This document shows positions 7,420-15,807 of a stretch of DNA of 27,996 nt, piece after piece; positions within the stretch are counted from its first letter, which is position 1, and the number at the start of each line of letters is the position of its first letter. The notes beneath the pieces were generated by a model. That model was not told the origin of the DNA, did no database searches, and saw nothing but the letters and a program-made list of their open reading frames with translations. Origin of the DNA: Oxalobacteraceae bacterium UBA4003. Its GTDB lineage: Bacteria > Pseudomonadota > Gammaproteobacteria > Burkholderiales > Burkholderiaceae_D. The stretch lies in the NCBI GenBank assembly GCA_002384815.1, contig DGBN01000016.1, positions 1 to 27,996 on the forward strand, in the 5' to 3' direction. The position numbers and the translations under genes were made by a program.

Positions 7420-8697
7420 ATGATCACAGATCTCAATCAGTACCTGCCTGATGAGCAACAAGCCCGCGTGAAAGAGTTCTTTCTCGCGCGTCAGCCCATC
7501 TTGAACAGTGATCAGAATCTGGTGGCGTACGAACTGCTGTTTCGTCGTGCCTTGTCCGGCCCCGCCAATGTGATTGATGACCTTGCTGCCACCGCCTCGG
7601 TGATTGCACATGCTTCCGAACTGGGTATTGCCAATGTGATCGGCACTTCGCTTGGGTTCTTCAATGTCGATGCAGCCGTGCTGATGCGTGACTTTGTGAA
7701 TTTCCTGCCGTGCGAAAAGGTAGTGCTGGAAATTCTCGAAACAGTGGAGGTGACGCCGGAGTTGGTGGCGCGCGTGGCCGAGCTGTCTGCACAGGGCTTT
7801 ACCTTCGCGCTGGATGATGTGATTTCTCACACCGAAGCCTTGCAAAAATTATTGCCGCTGGTAAAAATCATCAAAATTGACATTACCGGCATGAGTAAAA
7901 CTGAAATTGCCAAACTGGCCGATTATTTCAGGCAGGACGATAAATTACTATTGGCCGAAAAAGTCGAAACGATAGAACAGTTCCAGGATTGCATGGAGCT
8001 CGGGTTTCACTATTTCCAGGGCTATTATTTTGCGCGGCCGGTTATTCTTTCAGGTAAAAAACTGGCACCATCCCAGTTGGCAATCATGCAGTTGATGACG
8101 CTGATCATGGCTGATGCGGATACCGCTGAAATCGAAGCCAGTATCAAGAAGGATGCATCACTGGTGCTGACCTTGCTGCGCCTGACCAATACGCCCGGGA
8201 TGGGAGTGACGCGACGCATCGATTCACTGAGCCAGGCGTTGACGGTACTTGGCCGTCGTCAATTGCAGCGCTGGTTGCAGATTAGCCTGTATGCGGAACA
8301 TCACAAGGGCAGCCACTTCAATTCGCCCTTGCTGCAACTGGCTACCACGCGCGGCAAGCTGCTGGAATTGATTACGGAAAAGTTGCGGCCCGGAGAGAGG
8401 GCGATGGCCGATACGGCCTTTACCGTCGGCATCATGTCCCTGATGGATACCTTGTTCGGTCGATCCATGCAGCAGATCCTGGAACAGGTTGCCGTGGTGG
8501 ATGAGGTCAGTAACGCATTGCTGTCGCGCCGCGGGTTTTATGGCGATTTGCTCAAGCTGGCAGAATATATTGAACAGATAGAAAAAAGCGGTACCTTGCT
8601 GATCCCGACTTTGCAAAAACTGCAGCTCTCGATTGAAGATCTGTATGCCTTGCAACTGACTGCATTCGAGTGGAGCAATATGGTATCGCGTGCATGA
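7420..8697 (+). CDS. EAL-like/HDOD signalling protein (YuxH/COG3434 family)
   Basis: Two-domain signalling protein of 425 residues. The N-terminal half is an EAL-type c-di-GMP phosphodiesterase fold: FLARQPILNSDQNLVAYELLFR, ETVEVTPELV, FALDDV, IIKIDITG, LLAEKVET and FQGYYFARPV. The EAL signature itself is ELL and the loop after DD lacks the usual FG-G. The acidic, lysine and glutamine positions needed for metal and substrate are mostly present, so activity is uncertain. The C-terminal half (from about residue 210) is an HDOD domain, an HD-related fold without the HD metal site. Proteins of this build act in c-di-GMP-linked control of motility and biofilm in other proteobacteria. An in-frame stop at 7396 limits the start to TTG 7417 or ATG 7420; neither has a clear ribosome site. 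Confidence 0.88.
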   Translation: MITDLNQYLPDEQQARVKEFFLARQPILNSDQNLVAYELLFRRALSGPANVIDDLAATASVIAHASELGIANVIGTSLGFFNVDAAVLMRDFVNFLPCEKVVLEILETVEVTPELVARVAELSAQGFTFALDDVISHTEALQKLLPLVKIIKIDITGMSKTEIAKLADYFRQDDKLLLAEKVETIEQFQDCMELGFHYFQGYYFARPVILSGKKLAPSQLAIMQLMTLIMADADTAEIEASIKKDASLVLTLLRLTNTPGMGVTRRIDSLSQALTVLGRRQLQRWLQISLYAEHHKGSHFNSPLLQLATTRGKLLELITEKLRPGERAMADTAFTVGIMSLMDTLFGRSMQQILEQVAVVDEVSNALLSRRGFYGDLLKLAEYIEQIEKSGTLLIPTLQKLQLSIEDLYALQLTAFEWSNMVSRA

Positions 8698-8867
8698 AAA
8701 TAGCGCCGTCGCAGTAACCCTTGTGCTTGTATTTGAACTGTCGCTACCGCAGACGTAACCGTTCCACCTCCCGGCATTTTTCCTCCCAATGTTTAACTCG
8801 TCCTGATTCTGATCAGCGCAGTACACTCTTGCCGTAAACTGCTGCGGACAAGAAGTTAAAATAGACC

Positions 8868-9419
8868 ATGATGAACCAATCTACCAGTACTGAAAACGAT
8901 GACGATGAAGATGGCGGCGCGCCACCGATTCCTGTCGGCGCCAAAAATTACATGACGCCGCAAGGCCATCTGCGGATGAAAAACGAGTTGCTGAAACTGA
9001 TAGACGTTGAGCGGCCGGAAGTGGTGCAGATCGTGTCGTGGGCAGCATCCAACGGAGATCGTTCGGAGAATGGCGATTACATTTACGGCAAGCGACGTTT
9101 GCGCCAGATCGATGGCAGGATTCGTTTCCTGACCAAGCGGCTCGACCTGGCGGAAGTGGTTGATCCAACCGTGCATTACGGCAGCGAACAGATTTTCTTC
9201 GGTGCCACTGTGCGTTATGAAACGCAGGCTGGTGATGAACATACGGTCACGATATTGGGGATTGATGAACTCGATCCGCTGCACGGAAAAATAAGCTGGA
9301 TTTCGCCGGTTGCTCGTGCCTTGACCAAGGCGCGTGCAGGCGATTCTGTCACGCTGAAAACGCCAGGCGGGATTGAAGAATTACTGATTCTGGAAGTGAG
9401 TTATCCGGCGCCTGCGTGA
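8868..9419 (+). CDS. greB: Transcription elongation factor GreB
   Basis: Secondary-channel factor that stimulates transcript cleavage by backtracked RNA polymerase. 183 residues. Coiled coil: MTPQGHLRMKNELLKLIDVERPEVVQIVSWAASNGDRSENGDYIYGKRRLRQID, where the loop acidic pair of Gre factors lies in GDRSENGDY. This tip, and KRRLRQID after it, match GreB rather than GreA. The C-terminal FKBP-like domain includes ISWISPVARAL. An acidic extension of about 25 residues (ENDDDEDGGAPP) precedes the normal start of the family. Two adjacent ATG codons (8868, 8871) are possible starts. It converges on spoT with a gap of only 40 bases. Confidence 0.93.
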   Translation: MMNQSTSTENDDDEDGGAPPIPVGAKNYMTPQGHLRMKNELLKLIDVERPEVVQIVSWAASNGDRSENGDYIYGKRRLRQIDGRIRFLTKRLDLAEVVDPTVHYGSEQIFFGATVRYETQAGDEHTVTILGIDELDPLHGKISWISPVARALTKARAGDSVTLKTPGGIEELLILEVSYPAPA

Positions 9420-9427
9420 TCGCAGGC
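9410..9427. other. Hairpin at greB stop, between convergent genes
   Basis: Perfect 7-bp stem GCCTGCG / CGCAGGC around TGAT; the loop contains the greB stop codon. There is no T-run. In the 40-base gap between greB and spoT it may be the only termination aid, or merely a 3'-end hairpin. Confidence 0.4.
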
Positions 9428-9459
9428 AAGAATAGCTGAAGGTGCGGCTGAAGGCGCAG

Positions 9460-11736
9460 TCAGCCCTTATTGCGCAGCAGGCGTGTCACGCCGGGCAGGG
9501 CGCGCAGATTACGCATCAGACGTGCCAGGTGCACGCGGTTTTCGACTTGTACGGTGAAGTGCAGCGATGTAATCATGTGTTCTGTATCTTCATCCATGCC
9601 GACGTGCGTGATGTTGGAATCGGATTCGCTGATCTCGGCCGCAACGCGAGCCAGTATGCCTTTTTCATTGCGCGCCAATAAGGTGATGCTGCAATCGAAG
9701 CGGCGATCTATTTCTTCGCCCCACATTACGTCTATCCAGCGATCAGGTTCTTTCGAGCGCTGCCTTCTTGCCACGTCACAATCATTGGTGTGTATCACCA
9801 GACCCTGATCGCGTTTCATCTGGCCGATAATCGCGTCGCCTGGAATCGGCTGGCAACACGATGCCAGCTGGACTGAAATACCTTCGCTGCCGTAGATGAC
9901 GACCGGATCGATTTTCTTGGGCAGGATTTCACCGTTGACGTCGATCAAAGGTGTTTCCAGCGGTTGATCGTTTTCCATCATGCCGAGGATGTGGCGCGCC
10001 ACCAATGCAGCCATGCGTTTGCCGACGCCTATGTCGGCATACAGATCGTCCAGCGATTTGGCACTGGATTCATTCAATAGACGTTCCGTTATGGCAGTAG
10101 GTAAATCCTGATTCAAATTCAGTGCGCTCAAGGCCTGCGACAGCAACTTGCGTCCCAGTTCAATTGACTCGACCAGATTGATCGTGCGCAGATGATGTCG
10201 GATTGCCGAGCGCGCCTTGCCGGTACGGACATAGTGCAACCAGTTTGGACTTGGACGCGAACTTGGCGACGTAATGATTTCGACGATATCGCCATTACGT
10301 AACTCGGTGCGCAACGGTACCTGTTCCAGATTGATTTTGACGGCGATGGTTTGATCGCCGACATCGGTGTGTATCGTGTACGCAAAATCGAGCGCAGTCG
10401 CGCCGCGCGGCAGGGCAATGATTTTCGATTTTGGCGTGAAGACGTAAACCGAATCGGGGAACAGATCGACTTTGACGTGTTCCAGGAATTCAGCCGAATC
10501 GCCGGTTTGTTTCTGGATATCGAGCAGCGATTGCAGCCAGGCGTGTGTGCGCTGCTGCAGATCGTTCAGGCTGCCTTCATCGTCCTTGTATAACCAGTGT
10601 GCCGCGACGCCGGATTCTGCAACGCGATGCATGTCTTGTGTGCGAATCTGGAACTCCACCGGCGTACCGTAAGGGCCGATCAGAGTCGTGTGCAAGGACT
10701 GATAGCCGTTCAGTTTTGGAATCGCGATGTAATCCTTGAACTTGCCCGGCATGGGCTTGAACAGTGCATGCAGCGTACCCAGCGCGACATAGCAATTCGC
10801 GAAGCTGTCGACTACAACACGGAAACCGTAGACGTCCAGTACCTGCGAAAAGGTCAGGCGTTTGTTGAGCATCTTGGTATAGATGCCGTACAGGGTTTTT
10901 TCGCGACCGTAGACTTGTGCCGGAATGCCGGTGGCATCGAGCGTGTTATTGACCGATTCCAGAATCTTGCTGACCACTTCGCGGCGATTGCCGCGCGCCG
11001 CCCTGACTGCCTTGCCCAGCGTCTTGTAACGCATCGGATACAGATGCGAAAACGACAGGTCTTGCAATTCACGATAAATATTGTTCAGGCCGAGTCTATG
11101 TGCGATCGGCACATAGACTTCCATCGTCTCGCGCGCGATGCGACGTTTCTTGATGGCAGACATCGAACCCAGCGTGCGCATATTGTGCAGGCGGTCGGCC
11201 AGCTTGACCAGAATGACCCGTACGTCGCGTGCCATTGCCAGCAGCATCTTGCGGAAATTTTCCGCCTGCGCTTCGATCTGGCTTTGAAATTCGATTTTTT
11301 CCAGCTTGGACAGACCGTCGACCAGATTGGCGACCGGCGCGCCGAAGCGTTCGATCAACTCATCCTTGCGTACGTCCTGATCTTCCATCACGTCATGCAG
11401 CAGTGCTGCCATGATCGCCTGGGCATCCAGCTTCCAGTCGGCACAGATTTCCGCGACAGCGATAGGGTGCGAAATATACGGTTCGCCCGACATGCGCATT
11501 TGACCAAGATGCGCTTCATCCGAGAAGCGATACGCTTCCTTGATCTTCTTCAGTTCGGAAGGAGTCAGGTATTCAGCGAGCTTGTTGGTCAGTTGCGTAA
11601 CAGACGCCACGCCGGGAACCGGTGCAGGCGCTGAAGCAGGAGATTTGTTCGTTGTGACTTTGGAGGCCGAGCGGTCGGGAACCGCTCGGTTATTGAGAGC
11701 GACGGATAGCGTTGAATCTGCAGGTGTCAGGCTCAT
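9460..11736 (-). CDS. spoT: Bifunctional (p)ppGpp synthetase/hydrolase SpoT
   Basis: Makes and degrades the alarmone (p)ppGpp. 758 residues. Hydrolase domain: ISHP with H90 and the metal-binding LLHDVMED (H114-D115) are intact, so hydrolysis should be possible, unlike in RelA. Synthetase domain about residues 250-385: GREKTLYGIYTKM, DVYGFRVVV, YIAIPKLNGYQSLHTT and EFQIRTQDMH. TGS domain about 410-475 (VFTPKSKIIALPRGATALDFAYTIH). A CC/HTNDC region around 645-675 and a C-terminal ACT domain (LARNEKGILARVAAEISES) complete the long RSH architecture. The first 45 residues are a low-complexity A/P/S-rich extension. It lies 44 bases after rpoZ, in the conserved gmk-rpoZ-spoT order. Confidence 0.96.
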   Translation of the reverse strand: MSLTPADSTLSVALNNRAVPDRSASKVTTNKSPASAPAPVPGVASVTQLTNKLAEYLTPSELKKIKEAYRFSDEAHLGQMRMSGEPYISHPIAVAEICADWKLDAQAIMAALLHDVMEDQDVRKDELIERFGAPVANLVDGLSKLEKIEFQSQIEAQAENFRKMLLAMARDVRVILVKLADRLHNMRTLGSMSAIKKRRIARETMEVYVPIAHRLGLNNIYRELQDLSFSHLYPMRYKTLGKAVRAARGNRREVVSKILESVNNTLDATGIPAQVYGREKTLYGIYTKMLNKRLTFSQVLDVYGFRVVVDSFANCYVALGTLHALFKPMPGKFKDYIAIPKLNGYQSLHTTLIGPYGTPVEFQIRTQDMHRVAESGVAAHWLYKDDEGSLNDLQQRTHAWLQSLLDIQKQTGDSAEFLEHVKVDLFPDSVYVFTPKSKIIALPRGATALDFAYTIHTDVGDQTIAVKINLEQVPLRTELRNGDIVEIITSPSSRPSPNWLHYVRTGKARSAIRHHLRTINLVESIELGRKLLSQALSALNLNQDLPTAITERLLNESSAKSLDDLYADIGVGKRMAALVARHILGMMENDQPLETPLIDVNGEILPKKIDPVVIYGSEGISVQLASCCQPIPGDAIIGQMKRDQGLVIHTNDCDVARRQRSKEPDRWIDVMWGEEIDRRFDCSITLLARNEKGILARVAAEISESDSNITHVGMDEDTEHMITSLHFTVQVENRVHLARLMRNLRALPGVTRLLRNKG

Positions 11737-11780
11737 TCTGATAGTTTATCAGCCGCATCGCGGTTAGCAAGGGAGGTTAA

Positions 11781-11984
11781 TTAGCTTGGGACTTTTTTCA
11801 GCATTTCAATACCGATGTGGCCAGCCGCAACTTCACGCAGGGCGATCACGGTTGGTTTGTCTTTTGCGTCAACTTTAGGCGTGTGGCCTTGCAGTAATTG
11901 ACGTGCGCGATAGGTGGCGCACAAGGTCAGTTGAAAGCGATTTGGAATCTGTTTGAGGCAGTCCTCAATGGTGATGCGGGCCAT
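11781..11984 (-). CDS. rpoZ: RNA polymerase omega subunit
   Basis: 67-residue omega subunit, which binds beta' and helps RNA polymerase assembly; in proteobacteria it also forms part of a ppGpp site. MARITIEDCLKQIPNRFQLTLCATYRARQL is the conserved core, and VIALREVAAGHIG is typical of the short betaproteobacterial form. ATG 11984 is preceded by AGGAG at good spacing. It lies 22 bases after gmk and 44 before spoT, so the three genes almost certainly share a transcript. Confidence 0.97.
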   Translation of the reverse strand: MARITIEDCLKQIPNRFQLTLCATYRARQLLQGHTPKVDAKDKPTVIALREVAAGHIGIEMLKKVPS

Positions 11985-12006
11985 ATGTGCTCCTAAAAAT
12001 ACGATA

Positions 12007-12651
12007 TCAGCTTAAATTGGCATGAATGCCCAACTGGGCGAACAGGGATGCGTTCCGGGTTGACTGCTGTGCGAAGCGACAGCGAGTGGCTTTAACAATT
12101 GCACTTAATTCGGCTAAAGCGACTGTAAACTCTTGATTGATAATAACATATTCGAACTCCGACGCGTGCGCGATTTCACCGCCGGCGGCCAGAATCCTGC
12201 GCGTAATCACGTCATGATCGTCCTGTCCGCGTTTTTTCAGGCGCTCTTCCAACGCGGCAATGGAGGGCGGCAGGATGAAAACGCCGACCGCATGCGGAAA
12301 CTGTTTTTTTACCTGTTGCGCGCCTTGCCAGTCGATTTCGAGCAAAACATCGACGCCGGCTGTCATTTGTTCCACAATCTGGATGCGTGAAGTGCCGTAG
12401 TAATTGCCGAATACTTCAGCCGATTCAAGGAATTCGCCTGCGTTGCGGCGTGCGATGAAATCTTCAGCCGAAGTGAAAAAATATTCTCGCCCGTGCTGAT
12501 CGTTCGGTCGCGGCGGCCGGGTAGTGTATGAAATCGACAATTTGATCGCCGGTTCCTGCTGAAGCAGGGCGTTGACCAGGCTTGATTTACCGGCGCCCGA
12601 GGGCGCAACGACCAGAAATAAACTGCCGGAAGAAGTAGCTTGCTCAGACAT
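12007..12651 (-). CDS. gmk: Guanylate kinase
   Basis: Phosphorylates GMP to GDP with ATP. 214 residues, near the usual 205-210. The P-loop is VAPSGAGKSSL (residues 15-25). The GMP-binding region has ISYTTRPPRPNDQHGREYFF, with the conserved serine, tyrosine and arginines, followed by EFLESAEVFGNYYGTS. DVLLEIDWQGAQQVK is the Walker-B-like strand, and RLKKRGQDD the lid. Start at ATG 12651 with AAGGA 5 bases upstream. First gene of the gmk-rpoZ-spoT group. GMP kinase activity lies on the route to GTP, the substrate of SpoT, and Gmk is a known (p)ppGpp target in several bacteria. Confidence 0.97.
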   Translation of the reverse strand: MSEQATSSGSLFLVVAPSGAGKSSLVNALLQQEPAIKLSISYTTRPPRPNDQHGREYFFTSAEDFIARRNAGEFLESAEVFGNYYGTSRIQIVEQMTAGVDVLLEIDWQGAQQVKKQFPHAVGVFILPPSIAALEERLKKRGQDDHDVITRRILAAGGEIAHASEFEYVIINQEFTVALAELSAIVKATRCRFAQQSTRNASLFAQLGIHANLS

Positions 12652-12700
12652 CTGCGTCCTTGATTACGGTTTAATAGTTAAATTGCAATGCATGCGGCAG

Positions 12701-12729
12701 GCAAGCGGCAGCATTGTAACGCCGCTTGC
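12701..12729. other. Hairpin in yicC-gmk spacer
   Basis: Perfect 9-bp inverted repeat GCAAGCGGC / GCCGCTTGC (12701-12709 and 12721-12729) with an 11-base loop, 7 bases after the yicC stop and 49 bases before the gmk start. No T-run on the minus strand, so it is not a standard terminator; it may be a yicC 3'-end hairpin or processing site. Confidence 0.45.
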
Positions 12730-12736
12730 GCCTGAT

Positions 12737-13654
12737 TTATTCCAGATTTTGCACCTGTTCGCGCATTTGTTCGATCAGTAACTTCATTGCCATCGAAGCG
12801 TCGGACAATTCCTTGACCGCAGCCTTGGAGCCGACTGTATTGGCTTCGCGATTGAGTTCCTGCATCATGAAGTCCAGGCGTTTGCCGACCTGGCCGCCTT
12901 TTTTCAGGATGGTGCGGGTTTCGCTCAAGTGTGCGGACAGGCGAGTCAGTTCTTCCGCCACATCGACGCGTATGCCGTACAGCGTGACTTCCTGGCGGAT
13001 TCTATCCAGCGCTTCTTCACGGCTGATGGTCGGCTGTGCGGCGGCGTCCCCGTTTCTGACGGCCAGACCCAGTGCTTCCTGCATGCGGTCGGTGGCTTTT
13101 TGCTGGAATTGTGCAATGACCTGAGGGATCAGCGGCGTGATGCGCAAAACGATTTCTTCCATGTCGCTGACGCGTGCCAGCAACATTGTTTGCAAGGCAC
13201 TGCCTTCGCGCGCACGGCTTTCGACAAATGCCGCCATCGTGGTTTGCATGGCGGCGATGACGTCGGCTTGCAAGGTGTCCTGGCCCATTTCAGCTTCTTC
13301 GATGATGCCAGGCCAGCGGAGTAACTCGCCGACCGACAAGGGCGCTGCGTCGCTAAATTGCCGGCGCAGATCGGTTTGCAGTGCTGCCAAGGCATTCAGT
13401 GCTGTCGTGTTCAGTGCTTGCGTGCTGCCGGTTGCGACCTTGCGGCCAAAGCTGAGGCGGCATTCGACCTTGCCGCGTGTGACACGTGCCATGATCGCTT
13501 CGCGTAGTGAAGGCTCAAGAGCGCGCAAATCGTCATTGATGCGAAATTGCAAATCGAGAAAGCGCGAGTTGACGCTTTTGACCTCGATCGTCAATGTGCC
13601 GTTGCCGGTCTCATGGGTGGTGACCGCATAGCCGGTCATGCTGCAAATGGTCAA
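12737..13654 (-). CDS. yicC: YicC family endoribonuclease-type protein
   Basis: Member of the YicC/YloC family, whose E. coli member has been described as an endoribonuclease acting on small RNAs. 305 residues. N-terminal domain: SMTGYAVTT, then IEVKSVNSRFLDLQFRINDDLRALEPSLREAIMARVTRGKVEC. The C-terminal DUF1732 region ends with KGGQVGKRLDFMMQELNREANTVGSKA, the strongest family signature. I take TTG 13654 as the start: GAGGAA lies 8 bases upstream of it, and the resulting MTICSMTGYA aligns with the usual M-R-SMTAYA opening. The ATG at 13639 would have that ribosome site too far away and would lose the first residues. It lies 85 bases upstream of gmk, a common neighbour. Confidence 0.93.
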   Translation of the reverse strand: MTICSMTGYAVTTHETGNGTLTIEVKSVNSRFLDLQFRINDDLRALEPSLREAIMARVTRGKVECRLSFGRKVATGSTQALNTTALNALAALQTDLRRQFSDAAPLSVGELLRWPGIIEEAEMGQDTLQADVIAAMQTTMAAFVESRAREGSALQTMLLARVSDMEEIVLRITPLIPQVIAQFQQKATDRMQEALGLAVRNGDAAAQPTISREEALDRIRQEVTLYGIRVDVAEELTRLSAHLSETRTILKKGGQVGKRLDFMMQELNREANTVGSKAAVKELSDASMAMKLLIEQMREQVQNLE

Positions 13655-13690
13655 AATCAGTTCCTCGGTTTTACTTTACAAAGTGGTGAT

Positions 13691-13699
13691 TTATCCACA
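13691..13699 (+). promoter_or_regulatory. DnaA-box match in yicC-kinase spacer
   Basis: TTATCCACA is an exact match to the classical 9-mer DnaA box; AATCCACAA follows 2 bases later. It lies in the divergent spacer between yicC and the kinase gene. A single box is weak evidence for DnaA control, and chance matches occur. Confidence 0.3.
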
Positions 13700-13825
13700 C
13701 AATCCACAACGAACCCTGTTGCCTGAGCCGGACGGGGAGACAAGAGGCAGACAATATTGCCATTTCAATTTTTGTCGCGCTGCATTCAATCCTGAATCGG
13801 CGCGACCAGGACTAAACAGGATGAC

Positions 13826-14833
13826 ATGGCTGCGCAAAACAATGCTCCGTTACCGGATGGCCTGGAGATCGCTGGATATCGCATTGTAAAGAAGATTGCG
13901 TCTGGCGGGTTCAGTATCGTCTATCTGGCCTATGATGAAGACGGCAATGCGGTTGCGATCAAGGAATACCTGCCTAGCTCATTGGCGCTACGCCAGCCGG
14001 GCGAACTGGTGCCGGCAATCTCGCCGGAAAATCTGCCGGTTTTCCGCATCGGTTTGAAATGCTTCTTTGAAGAAGGCCGCGCGCTGGCACGCATTGCGCA
14101 TCCGAATGTGGTCAGCGTCACCAATTTTTTCCGCGCCAATGAAACCGTTTACATGGTGATGGGTTACGAATCCGGTCGCTCACTGCAGGATCACATTTTG
14201 CGTCGTCGCGACAAGGGCGAGAAGCCGCTGGTATCGGAACGCTTCATCCGCAAGATGTTCAGCCATGTGATGAACGGTTTGCGTGAAGTCCATACCAACA
14301 AACTGCTGCATCTGGATTTGAAGCCTGCGAATATCTATCTGCGCGTGGATGGCACGCCTATTCTGCTGGATTTCGGCGCTGCACGACAAACGCTGAAAGC
14401 GGATTTGCCGAAACTGTATCCAATGTATACGCCGGGTTTTGCACCGCCGGAGTTGTATGTGAAGAACGGCAATCTGGGGCCATGGACGGATATTTACAGC
14501 ATAGGTGCTTCAATGTTTGCCTGCATGGTGGGGGCGCCGCCGCAGCCGGCTGATCAACGCAAGCTCAATGACAAGATGGATGGGCATTTCAGCAAGCTGG
14601 AAGGCGTTTATTCGTCGGATTTGATCAAGGTCATACGCTGGAGTCTGATGATAGATCCGCTGGAACGTCCGCAAAGCGTGTTTGCACTGCAAAAGGCCTT
14701 GCGCGAACCGATATCGGATAAGCAGGGCGATGCCACATTGCAGCAAGTCACGCGCAAGCTGAAAAACATGTTCAGTGCGCTGGGCGGGAAATCAAATGCC
14801 GTCAGTACGACTATTCAAGAAAATACACGTTAA
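13826..14833 (+). CDS. Hanks-type serine/threonine protein kinase
   Basis: Cytoplasmic eukaryotic-like kinase of 335 residues. Glycine loop IASGGFSIVYLA (24-35); catalytic lysine K46 in AVAIKEY; catalytic loop HLDLKPANIYL (162-172) with D164 and N169; DFG at 182-184; TPGFAPPEL (202-210) as P+1 loop; D222 in WTDIYSIG. The residue before the catalytic Asp is Leu, not Arg, so this is a non-RD kinase. There is no membrane segment and no PASTA or other sensor domain; only a short polar tail follows the kinase domain. AGG lies 5 bases before ATG 13826. The PP2C phosphatase gene follows after 38 bases, which suggests a phosphorylation/dephosphorylation pair. Substrates are unknown. Confidence 0.92.
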   Translation: MAAQNNAPLPDGLEIAGYRIVKKIASGGFSIVYLAYDEDGNAVAIKEYLPSSLALRQPGELVPAISPENLPVFRIGLKCFFEEGRALARIAHPNVVSVTNFFRANETVYMVMGYESGRSLQDHILRRRDKGEKPLVSERFIRKMFSHVMNGLREVHTNKLLHLDLKPANIYLRVDGTPILLDFGAARQTLKADLPKLYPMYTPGFAPPELYVKNGNLGPWTDIYSIGASMFACMVGAPPQPADQRKLNDKMDGHFSKLEGVYSSDLIKVIRWSLMIDPLERPQSVFALQKALREPISDKQGDATLQQVTRKLKNMFSALGGKSNAVSTTIQENTR

Positions 14834-14871
14834 TCTTTCACTCATTGCTGTAATTCTTATTCGACGACTCT

Positions 14872-15801
14872 ATGCGATTCTCTGTTTATCAAGAAAGCCA
14901 CATTGGTGGTCGCAAGAACAATCAGGACCGGATGGGCTACAGCTTTACGCGCGACGCACTGCTGCTGCTGGTGGCGGACGGCATGGGTGGCCACATCATG
15001 GGTGAAATGGCAGCGCAGATTGCGATGCAGACCATCGCTTCACTGTTCCAGGAAAATGCCACGCCGTATGTGAAGAAACCCGAGCGTTTTCTTGAAGATA
15101 GTTTCTTCGCGGCACATAGAGAGATCCATCGCTATCGCGCCATCAACAATCTGCCGGAAACGCCGCGCACCACCATCGTCGCCTGCCTGATTCAGCACAA
15201 TAGTGCGATGTGGGCGCATTGCGGCGATTCGCGTTTGTACTGGATGCGCGGCGGCCAGATTCTGGCGCGCACACGCGATCACTCGCGTATCGAAACCCTG
15301 ATCGCACAAGGCAAGGTCGATGCATCGGAACGCGAGACCCACCCGGATCGCAACAAGCTGTTCAACTGCCTGGGCGCGCCCAACATGCCCATCGTCGAAA
15401 TGTCGCGGCGCGCCAGCCTGCAGGCCGGCGATATCATGCTGCTCTGCTCGGATGGTTTGTGGTCGGTGTTGCCGGATCACGAACTGGCGCAACGCCTGCA
15501 CAGCAATACGATTGTGCGTGCCATCCCTGAATTATTGACCACGGCTACCGGTATCGCCGGCAAAACAGGCGATAATGTCACTGCGCTGGCGATGATGTGG
15601 GAAAGCAGTGAAAACCTGCAAGGCAACAGCACCATCACCACGCATACGCTACCGGTAGGCAGCGTGACCACCACGATCCAGGCGCCGCGGCACCAGGATC
15701 TGGAGAACGCCGACACGTATAACGATTCGGAAATCGAAAAAGCGATTGAAGAAATCCGCAACGCCATCGATAAATCATCCCGTATCACTTCCAGGAATTA
15801 A
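14872..15801 (+). CDS. PP2C-type serine/threonine phosphatase
   Basis: Metal-dependent protein phosphatase of 309 residues in the PPM/Stp family. Visible motifs: NNQDR (16-20), VADGMGGH (34-41), CGDSRLYWMR (117-126), LLCSDGLWSVL (190-200) and GDNVTALAMMW (233-243). The aspartates D35, D193 and D234 supply the two-metal centre. A tail of about 65 residues, rich in T, Q and charged residues, follows the catalytic domain and ends with an acidic/basic helix (SEIEKAIEEIRNAI). No membrane span. It follows the kinase gene by 38 bases and precedes rph by 6, so it is likely co-transcribed with both. The natural assumption is that it reverses that kinase's action. Confidence 0.93.
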   Translation: MRFSVYQESHIGGRKNNQDRMGYSFTRDALLLLVADGMGGHIMGEMAAQIAMQTIASLFQENATPYVKKPERFLEDSFFAAHREIHRYRAINNLPETPRTTIVACLIQHNSAMWAHCGDSRLYWMRGGQILARTRDHSRIETLIAQGKVDASERETHPDRNKLFNCLGAPNMPIVEMSRRASLQAGDIMLLCSDGLWSVLPDHELAQRLHSNTIVRAIPELLTTATGIAGKTGDNVTALAMMWESSENLQGNSTITTHTLPVGSVTTTIQAPRHQDLENADTYNDSEIEKAIEEIRNAIDKSSRITSRN

Positions 15802-15807
15802 TGTCTC

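Noticed and set aside
10597..11634. 345-codon plus-strand frame opposite spoT
   Set aside because: Pure antisense shadow of a conserved RSH protein; composition rich in H, Q and R as expected for a reverse frame.
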